Shown in pieces: positions 7,375-14,414 of a stretch of DNA of 15,580 nt (position 1 is the stretch's first letter; each line of letters starts with the position of its first letter). Position numbers and translations under genes: made by a program. The notes beneath the pieces were generated by a model. It did not search any database. It was not told the DNA's origin and saw only the letters and a list, made by a program, of their open reading frames with translations. Origin of the DNA: Aquincola sp. (GTDB lineage Bacteria; Pseudomonadota; Gammaproteobacteria; Burkholderiales; Burkholderiaceae_C); NCBI GenBank assembly GCA_029884035.1, contig JAOUIM010000031.1, forward strand, positions 1-15,580, given 5' to 3'.

Positions 7375-9597
7375 CTATGCAGGCAGCAGTTCGCCGCGGG
7401 CGTTCAGGCGCTCGCGCCGCCGCAGGTGCCGGCGCGTGAAGGCGACGAGCGCCGCGATCAGCACGACGATCGCGACGACCGGCCAGTACACCGGCTTGTT
7501 CCACTCAGCGAGCTTCGCCACGCGAAGCGCGGGGTCCAGCCGCAGGTAGCGGCCGTGGTCGCGGATCAGGATGGCCGGCTTGGAGTTGGCGATCCAGCTC
7601 TGCACCGCGGTCGACGCCCAGGGGTAGAAGCCCATGCTCCAGGGCGCGTCGTCCTGCAGGATCTTGACCATCTTGTCGATCACCGCCTGCTTCTCGGGGC
7701 CGTCATCGAGCATCTTCAGCTGCGTGAACAGCTTGTCGTACTCCGGGTTCTGGTAGTTCGCCGTGTTCTCGCCGTCGGACACGCTCTTGGCGTTGGGCCC
7801 GTAGAGCAGGAACAGGAAGTTCTCGGCATCGGGGTAGTCGGCGTTCCAGCCCGTCCAGAACACCTGGTGCTTGCCCTTGCGTACCTTGTCCTGGAACTGG
7901 TTGTTGTCGGTGGCCCGCACCTCGAGCTGGATGTCGATCTTGGCGAACTGGCGCACCACCCAGTCGATCTCTGGCTTGCGCTCGGGCGTGGGCGGTGCGT
8001 AGTAGTCGTAGTTGATGACTAGTGGCGTGCCGGTCTTCGCATCGCGCCCGCCGGGATAGCCGGCCTCGACCATCAACTGCTTCGCGTCTTCGATCGGCCG
8101 CCGCACGGCCTTGCCACCGACCATCCGGTGCGTGACCGGGTTGATGCCCTCGGGCGTTCCCTCGCGCGAGCCCGGGATGCCCTGCGGCAGCGGGCTCATC
8201 GCCGTCTCGCCGCCCTTCTTCGGGAAGATCTTCGAGTACTCGTCCCAGTCGATCGCGATCGTGATCGCCTGCCGCAGCTTGCGCGCGCGAAGCTTGTCCT
8301 CGGCCGTCGGCCCGCCACCCAGCACCGGGTCGATCATGTTGAAGCCGATGATGTAGCTGTTGACGTCGGAGTACTTGGGAAAGTTGAAGCCCTTGGCTTC
8401 ATAGTTCGCGCGTACGCGCTCGGAGTCGAGCGCCTCGACGATGTAGCTGATGCCGGTGTCGGTGCGCTCGAACACCTCGAGATCGTAGTAGCCGTCGCGG
8501 AACTTGTTGCGCTGGGGTGTGGCCTCGCGCTCGACGACCGACACGATACGGTCGACGAACGGTGTCTTCTTGCCGCAGTCGGCCAGCAGCCCGCGCGCCT
8601 TGTCCTCGGGCGATCCGTCGCAGGGATAGGGCTCGCCGCGGTAGTTGGGGTTGCGAACCATCTCGATGCGACGGTCCTTGATGAACTCCTTGACCATGTA
8701 GGGGCCGGTGCCTACGGGCCACTGGTCGAGTGTCAGCCCGCGCTCGGCCATCCCAGGCTGCGCATAAAAGGCATCGGCCTCCCAGGGTACCGGCGCCATG
8801 AAAGTCATCTGCATCCAGTATTTCCACTGCGGGTACTTCCCGTGAAGGCGGATGCGCAGCAGGTGCGGCTCGGGCGCGGTCGCACCGGCCAGCGGCCAGC
8901 GCCGGAAGTCGAGGAAAGGCTTGTCCTGGCTGGCCGGATCGAGACCCTCGCGCAGCGTGGCGTCTTCCTTCTTGATCAGCTCGCCGTAATCCTTCAGCCC
9001 GATCACGTACTCGGCAAATACACCGAAGATCGGTGTCGTGATGCGCGTGGTGGCATGTCGCTTGATGGCGTAGACGAAGTCCTCGGCCACCAGCTCACGC
9101 GTGCCGGTGTACTCGAACTGCTGGATCGCGTTGCGCTTGCCCACCTCGCCGGGCTTCATCGCGTGATAGCGATAGCGGCCCTGCTCGTCCTTGGCGAAAG
9201 CCGGGTGGGGCTGGTACAGGATGCCCTTCCTGATGGGCACGTCGTACACGCTCTCGGCCACCAGCTCGCCCGGCGCATCGTCGGGCAGCGCCTTGCCGTT
9301 CTTGTCGAGGTAGATCGGCGTGACCACGCGCTCGGCCGTCTTGGGCACGAGTTCGAACGGCCGCTTGAGGTAGTGGTAGCCGTAGGGCGGCTCGTAGACC
9401 TGGTAGGTGACGAGGGTGTCGTTCGACCAGTACGACGCGGTCGGGTCGAGGTGGCGCGGCGTGTTCTCGATCATCGCCGAATAGATCGTGTTCTCGGACG
9501 CTGCGCCCTTGGGCCACGGGCTGTTGTCGCAAGCGGCCAGCACGGCCAGCGCGGCTGGTATCACGATGCGAGCGATGACGGCGATCGATCCGCTCAC
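7375..9597 (-). CDS. Peptide-type ABC importer binding lipoprotein (SBP_bac_5 family) with C-terminal membrane anchor
   Basis: A GTG start at 9597 is chosen because GAGGAG lies 7 nt upstream and the following 22 residues form a lipoprotein signal ending in the lipobox LAAC (Cys23). The protein is then 740 aa. An ATG at 9717 would add 39 residues without signal-like character and is rejected. The residues after Cys are Asp-Asn, in the Lol system a signal for staying in the inner membrane. The solute-binding domain covers most of the protein, with family segments such as WPVGTGPYMVKEF and GWNADYPDAENFL. The end has a predicted helix (about 704-721, YWPVVAIVVLIAALVAFT) followed by an Arg-rich tail, so the protein seems anchored at both ends in the inner membrane. 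It is first in the four-gene operon. The likely cargo is peptides; murein peptides are possible given ldcA upstream. Confidence 0.93.
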   Translation of the reverse strand: MSGSIAVIARIVIPAALAVLAACDNSPWPKGAASENTIYSAMIENTPRHLDPTASYWSNDTLVTYQVYEPPYGYHYLKRPFELVPKTAERVVTPIYLDKNGKALPDDAPGELVAESVYDVPIRKGILYQPHPAFAKDEQGRYRYHAMKPGEVGKRNAIQQFEYTGTRELVAEDFVYAIKRHATTRITTPIFGVFAEYVIGLKDYGELIKKEDATLREGLDPASQDKPFLDFRRWPLAGATAPEPHLLRIRLHGKYPQWKYWMQMTFMAPVPWEADAFYAQPGMAERGLTLDQWPVGTGPYMVKEFIKDRRIEMVRNPNYRGEPYPCDGSPEDKARGLLADCGKKTPFVDRIVSVVEREATPQRNKFRDGYYDLEVFERTDTGISYIVEALDSERVRANYEAKGFNFPKYSDVNSYIIGFNMIDPVLGGGPTAEDKLRARKLRQAITIAIDWDEYSKIFPKKGGETAMSPLPQGIPGSREGTPEGINPVTHRMVGGKAVRRPIEDAKQLMVEAGYPGGRDAKTGTPLVINYDYYAPPTPERKPEIDWVVRQFAKIDIQLEVRATDNNQFQDKVRKGKHQVFWTGWNADYPDAENFLFLLYGPNAKSVSDGENTANYQNPEYDKLFTQLKMLDDGPEKQAVIDKMVKILQDDAPWSMGFYPWASTAVQSWIANSKPAILIRDHGRYLRLDPALRVAKLAEWNKPVYWPVVAIVVLIAALVAFTRRHLRRRERLNARGELLPA

Positions 9598-9744
9598 GGC
9601 GGTGCTCCTCGAACCGGGGTCGGGCGGGTTGAACCCCACAGAAACCAAATCGCCCCGCGCCGCGGCCCTCGTGAGACCACGGCGCAAGGCGTGGCGGGAT
9701 TCTAGTGGGGCGCGCACGGGCGCCGGACACGGGCTTCCCCGGGA
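9598..9744. other. 147-bp gap between ldcA and the importer operon
   Basis: No gene. It probably carries the 3' end of the gua-ldcA message and any promoter of the importer operon. On the minus strand a TAGAAT (9704-9699) resembles a -10 box with one mismatch, but no good -35 is found 16-18 nt upstream. A GGGTT-N-AACCC dyad (9626-9636) lies about 29 nt before the GTG start. A 5-bp GC stem (GGCGC/GCGCC) occurs shortly after the ldcA stop without a T-tract. None of these is strong, so read-through from ldcA into the importer is possible. Confidence 0.4.
9605..9610 (-). promoter_or_regulatory. Ribosome binding site deciding the GTG start of the binding lipoprotein
   Basis: GAGGAG on the minus strand, 7 nt before GTG at 9597. 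It supports the GTG over the upstream ATG at 9717, together with the lipoprotein signal that begins at the GTG. Confidence 0.7.
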
Positions 9745-10677
9745 TCAGGCCCAGCCGATGTAGGCCTCGCGGCCCTGCGTCGCGAGCGTCACGCGCGCAC
9801 CCACCGGCAGCGTCACCTTGGTCGGCACGTGCCCGAACGGCAGGCCCGTCAGCACCGGGGTCTTCGTCGCTGCTCGCACCGAGCACAACATTGACGCCAT
9901 GTCGTAGCCGCGATCCAGTGGTGAGCGCTGCCAATCGGTCACGCGACCCAGCACCACGGCGCGCTGGGCATCGAGCACGCCGGCCTGGTGCAATTGCAGC
10001 AGCATGCGCTCGACGCGGTACGGGTGTTCGTTGACGTCCTCGAGAAACAGGATGCCGCGCTTGACGTTCGGCCAATGGGGCGTGCCGAGCAGCGAGACCA
10101 GCATCGCGAGATTGCCGCCCCACAGCGCGCCGCGCACGTCCAGGCCGTCGAATCCAGGGTCGGTGCGAAACCCGACCGCCTCGAGCGATCCATCCATCGC
10201 CTCGATGAAACACGCCGCAGTCACGTCGTCGACCGCCTCGACGCGCGGCTCGCCGTGCTCCTCGGCCAGGCGGCCGAAGTCGTAGCACGCCATCGGGCCG
10301 GCCCAGGTTCGTGTGCCGCCATGGGCCAGCGCAGCCATCTGGAACGCCGTGAAATCACTGTGACCGACCCAGCGCATGCCGCGATCGGCGCTGCGGGCGA
10401 CGCGTTTCCAGTCAATCCGATCGAGCAGGCGCGTGAGGCCGTAGCCGCCGCGCGTGGCCATCGCGATCGACGCCCCGCTCGCCGCGGCGCGGTGAATCGC
10501 GGCCACCCGCGTCTCGTCGTCACCCGCGAATCGCTCGTCCCGGGCCAGCGCGCTCTCGTCGATCGAGACGTCGAAGCCGAGTGTGCCGAGGCGCCGAGCG
10601 GCCCGGCGCAGCACCGCGCGCTGCGCCACCACGCCCGACGGCGAAAACAGCCGAAGCGACGTCGGGTCGCCGATCAA
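9745..10677 (-). CDS. ldcA: LD-carboxypeptidase (murein tetrapeptide carboxypeptidase, S66 family)
   Basis: 310 aa from a TTG at 10677 that overlaps the tadA stop (TTGA). No ATG or GTG occurs nearby in frame at the expected N-terminus, and the family's early FSPSG segment begins at residue 11. The catalytic triad of S66 peptidases is visible: nucleophile Ser107 in GHSDFTA, Glu213 in LFLEDVNE, and His283 in GLPFGHVPTK. The spacing matches that of the characterised Pseudomonas enzyme. Other conserved segments are ATRGGYGLTRLL (74-85) and GALWGGNL (183-190). There is no signal peptide, so the enzyme should act in the cytoplasm, removing the terminal D-Ala from recycled murein tetrapeptides. It is the last gene of the gua-linked chain; the peptide importer follows after 147 bp. 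Confidence 0.93.
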   Translation of the reverse strand: MIGDPTSLRLFSPSGVVAQRAVLRRAARRLGTLGFDVSIDESALARDERFAGDDETRVAAIHRAAASGASIAMATRGGYGLTRLLDRIDWKRVARSADRGMRWVGHSDFTAFQMAALAHGGTRTWAGPMACYDFGRLAEEHGEPRVEAVDDVTAACFIEAMDGSLEAVGFRTDPGFDGLDVRGALWGGNLAMLVSLLGTPHWPNVKRGILFLEDVNEHPYRVERMLLQLHQAGVLDAQRAVVLGRVTDWQRSPLDRGYDMASMLCSVRAATKTPVLTGLPFGHVPTKVTLPVGARVTLATQGREAYIGWA

Positions 10678-11255
10678 CGATGCGCCCCGAAGTCCGACTC
10701 GATGACTTCGGGAACCGGCAGCGGCTCGGCATCGGGACCGGCCTCGCGAATCGCACGCTGTTCGGCGCGGCGCTGGGCGAAAAAATCGACCAGCAGCTGC
10801 CCGGCCGCGTCGGCGAGCAAACCGCCCTCGACTGTGGTGTGGTGGTTCAGCTGCTGGTTCTCGAAAAGATTGACGACCGAGCCCGCGGCGCCGGTCTTCG
10901 GATCGCGTGCCGCGAAGACCACCCGATGGAACCGCGCGTGCATCAGCGCCATCGCGCACATCGCGCACGGCTCGAGCGTCACGTAGAGCGTGCAACCCGG
11001 CAGCCGGTAGTTGCCGAGCAGCTCGGCCGCATGGCGCAGCGCAACGATCTCGGCGTGGGCGGTCGGGTCGTTGGTCGTGATCGGCCGGTTGTAGCCGGTG
11101 GCCACGACCTGCGGCACACCGTCGACCATCTGCGTGATGACCGCACCGACCGGCACCTCGCCGACCAACTGCGCATTGAGTGCCTGGTCGAGCGCCTGGC
11201 GCATCGCGTATTCGTCCTGTGCTGCACTCGGACCGGTGGCCGGCTCGCCGCTCAT
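10674..11255 (-). CDS. tadA: tRNA-specific adenosine-34 deaminase
   Basis: 193 aa cytidine-deaminase-fold enzyme that converts A34 of tRNA(Arg)ACG to inosine, as part of wobble decoding. The zinc site is complete: HAE (67-69), with Glu69 as proton shuttle, and PCAMC with Cys97 and Cys100. The following ALMHARFHRVVFAARDPKTG and the GSVVNLF segments are typical of TadA rather than of free-base deaminases. It is longer than the E. coli enzyme; an acidic, Pro-containing tail (about 168-193) adds roughly 25 residues. The ATG at 11255 overlaps the stop of the upstream small gene as ATGA. Its own stop overlaps the ldcA TTG start. Confidence 0.95.
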   Translation of the reverse strand: MSGEPATGPSAAQDEYAMRQALDQALNAQLVGEVPVGAVITQMVDGVPQVVATGYNRPITTNDPTAHAEIVALRHAAELLGNYRLPGCTLYVTLEPCAMCAMALMHARFHRVVFAARDPKTGAAGSVVNLFENQQLNHHTTVEGGLLADAAGQLLVDFFAQRRAEQRAIREAGPDAEPLPVPEVIESDFGAHR

Positions 11256-11575
11256 GGCGCGTTGCTCCGGTTGGCGCCTTGTTGCAGCGCCGCATTGGCC
11301 GCATCGCGCACATTGGACTGGATCGCCTTCGATTGTGCCGGCAGCGTGCCCTCGACCGGCGCGGGCGTCGCACCCGCCACGCCACCGGGCACCACCACGG
11401 TCGCGGCACGGCCCATCACGGCGTTGGTCACTGCCTGCGCTTCGGCACCCTGACCTTTCGCGCGCGTCGTGGCGTCGCGCGACAGTCCCAGCGCCTCGAA
11501 CTGCTTCTTGCCCAGCGTGCCGATGATCGCCAGCACGATGAGCAGGCTCATCAGACCGAAGATCGCTTTCAGCAT
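11252..11575 (-). CDS. Small single-pass membrane protein of unknown function
   Basis: 107 aa; no family recognised. Residues 4-21 form a hydrophobic helix (AIFGLMSLLIVLAIIGTL) followed by Lys-Lys, which suggests an N-terminal membrane anchor. It is not a lipoprotein (no Cys). The rest is Ala/Gln/Gly-rich and polar, with a possible amphipathic stretch at about 38-58, a Gly/Pro/Val linker at about 60-80 and another helical stretch at about 82-99. The coding status is supported by context: ATG 4 nt after the guaA stop, a GGGAGTG ribosome-binding-like sequence just upstream, and an ATGA overlap with tadA. It is probably co-translated with both. No function can be assigned from sequence. Confidence 0.85.
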   Translation of the reverse strand: MLKAIFGLMSLLIVLAIIGTLGKKQFEALGLSRDATTRAKGQGAEAQAVTNAVMGRAATVVVPGGVAGATPAPVEGTLPAQSKAIQSNVRDAANAALQQGANRSNAP

Positions 11576-11579
11576 CGTG

Positions 11580-13145
11580 TCACTCCCACTCGATGGTGGC
11601 CGGAGGTTTGCTCGACACGTCGTAGGTTACGCGGTTGATGCCCCGCACTTCATTGATGATGCGGCCGCTCGTCCGTTTCAGCAAGCCGTACGGCAACTCG
11701 GCCCAGTCGGCCGTCATGAAATCACTGGTGGTCACTGCGCGCAGGGCGACGACGTGGTCGTAGGTGCGGCCGTCGCCCATCACGCCGACGCTCTTGACCG
11801 GCAGGAACACGGCAAAGGCTTGCGACACCCGGTCGTACCAGCCTTCGCGGCGCAGCTCCTCGATGAAGATGGCATCGGCGCGGCGCAGCAGATCGGCATA
11901 TTCGCGCTTGACCTCGCCGAGGATGCGCACGCCCAGCCCGGGGCCTGGGAAGGGATGGCGGTAGACCATCTCGTGCGGCAGGCCGAGCGCGACGCCGAGC
12001 TCGCGCACCTCGTCCTTGAACAGGTCGCGCAGCGGTTCGAGCAGCTTCAGGCCCAGCGTCTCGGGAAGGCCACCGACGTTGTGATGGCTCTTGATCGTGG
12101 TCGCCTTCTTCGTCTTGGCACCGCCGGACTCGATGACGTCCGGGTAGATCGTGCCCTGCGCGAGCCACTTCGCATTGGCGAGCTTCTTCGCCTCGGCCTG
12201 GAACACCTCGACGAACTCGCGGCCGATGATCTTGCGCTTGGCCTCGGGGTCGGCAACGCCCTTCAAGGCGCCGAGGAACCGCTCGCTCGCATCGACATGG
12301 TCGACCTTGGCATGCAGGCGGCCGGCGAACATGTCCATCACCATCTGCGCCTCGTTCAGCCGCAGCAGGCCGTGGTCGACGAACACGCAGGTGAGCTGGT
12401 TGCCGATTGCGCGGTGGATCAGCGCGGCTGCCACGCTCGAATCGACGCCGCCCGACAGGCCGAGGATCACCTCTTCGGAGCCCACCTGCCGGCGGATCGA
12501 CGCGACCGCCTCCTCGACGTGATCGCGCATCACCCAGTCGGGCCGGGCGCCGCAGATGCCGAGCACGAAGCGTTCGAGCATCGCGCGGCCCTGCTTCGTG
12601 TGCGTCACCTCGGGATGGAACTGCACGCCATAGAAGCGCCGCTCCTCGTCGGCCATGCCGGCGATCGGGCAGCTGTCGGTACTGGCCATCAGCTTGAAGC
12701 CCGGGGGCAGCGTGGTGACCTTGTCGCCATGGCTCATCCACACCTCGAGCATGCCGTGGCCCTCGGGGGTGCGGAAGTCCTCGATGCCGTCGAACAGCTT
12801 GGTGTGGCCGCGTGCGCGCACCGCAGCGTAGCCGAACTCGCGGTGTGTCGACGCCTCGACCTGGCCACCGAGCTGCACCGTCATCGTGAACATGCCGTAG
12901 CAGATGCCGAGCACCGGCACGCCGGCCGCCCACACCGCGGCAGGCGCGCGCAGCTCCTGATCCTCGTAGGTGCTGGCGTGGCTGCCCGACAGGATGATGC
13001 CCCTGGGCGCATACGTGCGGATGAATTCGTCCGACACGTCGTTCGGGTGGATCTCGCAGTAGACATGCGCCTCGCGGATGCGGCGCGCGATGAGTTGCGT
13101 GACTTGGGAGCCGAAGTCGAGGATGAGGATCTTGTCGTGCGTCAT
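11580..13145 (-). CDS. guaA: GMP synthase (glutamine-hydrolysing)
   Basis: 521 aa, normal full length. It converts XMP to GMP using ATP and ammonia from glutamine. The N-terminal class I glutamine amidotransferase domain (about 1-200) has the triad Cys82 (GICYGM), His177 and Glu179 (QFHPEV). The ATP pyrophosphatase domain has the P-loop SGGVDSS (231-237). The C-terminal dimerisation domain ends in the conserved SKPPATIEWE. Two positions look unusual: the CYGM motif is followed by Phe86 where E. coli GuaA and most class I amidotransferases have Gln, and the loop GIILSGSHAST replaces the common LSGGP. The second form is, from memory, seen in Comamonadaceae-like GuaA. The ATG lies 3 nt after the MFS stop. 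It works with guaB, separated from it by the MFS gene. Confidence 0.97.
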   Translation of the reverse strand: MTHDKILILDFGSQVTQLIARRIREAHVYCEIHPNDVSDEFIRTYAPRGIILSGSHASTYEDQELRAPAAVWAAGVPVLGICYGMFTMTVQLGGQVEASTHREFGYAAVRARGHTKLFDGIEDFRTPEGHGMLEVWMSHGDKVTTLPPGFKLMASTDSCPIAGMADEERRFYGVQFHPEVTHTKQGRAMLERFVLGICGARPDWVMRDHVEEAVASIRRQVGSEEVILGLSGGVDSSVAAALIHRAIGNQLTCVFVDHGLLRLNEAQMVMDMFAGRLHAKVDHVDASERFLGALKGVADPEAKRKIIGREFVEVFQAEAKKLANAKWLAQGTIYPDVIESGGAKTKKATTIKSHHNVGGLPETLGLKLLEPLRDLFKDEVRELGVALGLPHEMVYRHPFPGPGLGVRILGEVKREYADLLRRADAIFIEELRREGWYDRVSQAFAVFLPVKSVGVMGDGRTYDHVVALRAVTTSDFMTADWAELPYGLLKRTSGRIINEVRGINRVTYDVSSKPPATIEWE

Positions 13146-13148
13146 GGT

Positions 13149-14414
13149 TCAGGCGGACGCCGCTGCGAGGGCCTTGCGGCGGCGGAAGAAGCGGATCGCG
13201 AGCAGCGCCGCGACGCCCTGCAGCGCGGCACAGAAGTAGAACGGCAGGCCGATCAGCCAGTCGCCAGGCGGCCGGTGCGATACGAAGGCGAGCAGCGCGG
13301 TGCCCAGGACCGGCGCTACGACCGCCATCAGGCTGTTGAGCGACGCAACCGCGCCCAGGGTCTGGCCCTGCTCTCGCGCATCGGCGGCGTTCGAGACAAT
13401 GCTCTGGATCGCGGCCTGCGCACCGCCGCCGGCCAGGGTGCCGAGCACGATGACGCCGTAAATCATCCAGCCCTGCGGCACCGCGCCGTAGCCGAGGTAA
13501 GTGAGGCTGCCGGCGATCAGGCCGAAGCCTGCGAGCCGGCGCGGCGAGAACCGTGCCAGCAGATGCTTGAGCAGGAAGCCCTGCACGAGGGCCATCATGG
13601 CGCCGACGGTGAACAGCGACCAGCCCACCTCAGCCGGCCCCCAGCCGAACTTGAAGTGGGTGTAGAGAACCCAGGTGGTGTGGAGCACGAACTGCGCCAG
13701 CGCCGCGAGAGCGATGACCAGGACCAGGGGCCCGACGCCGCGCAGCTGCGCCAGGCCCTGCAGCGCCGCCAACGGGTGCGCGCGCTTCCACTCGAATGCA
13801 CGACGCTGCGCCGGTGCGAGCGACTCAGGCAGCACGAACCAGCCGTACAGCCAGTTCAACAGCGCGAGCGCCCCGGCGGCGAAGAAAGGCCAGCGCACAT
13901 CGATCGCGCCGAGCAGCCCGCCCAGCACCGGCCCGAGAATGAATCCGATGCCGAACATTGCCCCGAGCATGCCGAACCGGCGCGCGCGCTCGTTCGGTGG
14001 TGAGATGTCGGCGACATACGCATTGGCCACTGCCGCGTTGGACTGCATCGCGCCGGAGAACAAGCGCACCGCCACCACCATCCACAACGCGGTGGCCAGG
14101 CCGGTGACGACGAAACTCAGGCCCAGACCCGCGATGCCCAGCAGCAGCACCGGCCGCCGTCCGTAGCGATCGGACAACGCACCCAGAATCGGCGAGCCGA
14201 TGAAGTTGGCGACACCGAAAGTGAAGGTCACGACGCCGAACCAGAAGGTCTGCGATTCGTTGGACGTGGTGAACTGGCCCACGATGTGCGGCAACACCGG
14301 GATGATCAGGCCGATCGCCATCATGTCCATCAGGACAGTGATCGCGATAAACAGCATGGCCGCCTTCCTTTCGGTGGGGCGGCCATGCTCGGCGGGCGTC
14401 ACGTAGGCACTCAT
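13149..14414 (-). CDS. MFS transporter, TetA/TCR-like drug:proton antiporter type
   Basis: 421 aa with about 12 hydrophobic segments. Motif A, GALSDRYGRRPVL (78-90), lies between helices 2 and 3, the family's DxxxxGxxxPVLP-like first helix is at about 30-42, and a motif-C-like GFILGPVLGGLLG occurs in helix 5. This is the TetA/Bcr style of proton antiporter; the substrate is unknown. The ATG at 14414 overlaps the guaB stop (ATGA). Another ATG at 14357 would give 402 aa and has AGGAAGG 5 nt upstream. I prefer 14414 because residues RKAA before the helix resemble homologues, but both are possible. A frame reading further up to 14537 lies in guaB and is rejected. The location between guaB and guaA hints at, but does not show, a link to purines or purine analogues. 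Confidence 0.9.
   Translation of the reverse strand: MSAYVTPAEHGRPTERKAAMLFIAITVLMDMMAIGLIIPVLPHIVGQFTTSNESQTFWFGVVTFTFGVANFIGSPILGALSDRYGRRPVLLLGIAGLGLSFVVTGLATALWMVVAVRLFSGAMQSNAAVANAYVADISPPNERARRFGMLGAMFGIGFILGPVLGGLLGAIDVRWPFFAAGALALLNWLYGWFVLPESLAPAQRRAFEWKRAHPLAALQGLAQLRGVGPLVLVIALAALAQFVLHTTWVLYTHFKFGWGPAEVGWSLFTVGAMMALVQGFLLKHLLARFSPRRLAGFGLIAGSLTYLGYGAVPQGWMIYGVIVLGTLAGGGAQAAIQSIVSNAADAREQGQTLGAVASLNSLMAVVAPVLGTALLAFVSHRPPGDWLIGLPFYFCAALQGVAALLAIRFFRRRKALAAASA

Noticed and set aside
5226..7439. Very long plus-strand open frame (737 codons)
   Set aside because: It lies opposite the two permease genes, is rich in His, Arg, Gln and Asp as expected of an antisense frame in GC-rich DNA, and has no recognisable domain.
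9626..9636. GGGTT-N-AACCC dyad as an operator for the importer operon
   Set aside because: Five-base arms occur by chance at this scale; there is no second copy or regulator gene nearby.
9598..9717. N-terminal extension of the binding lipoprotein to ATG 9717
   Set aside because: The extra 39 residues are not signal-like, and a ribosome binding site and lipoprotein signal mark GTG 9597 as the start.
9705..9744. Intrinsic terminator after ldcA
   Set aside because: Only a 5-bp GC stem is visible and no T-tract follows.
10678..11409. Extension of the ldcA frame up to 11409
   Set aside because: It overlaps tadA and the small gene in another frame and is Arg/Gly-rich without family similarity.
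11469..14003. Plus-strand open frame of 844 codons
   Set aside because: It is antisense to guaA and the MFS gene, both of which have complete family motifs; its composition is typical of a shadow frame.
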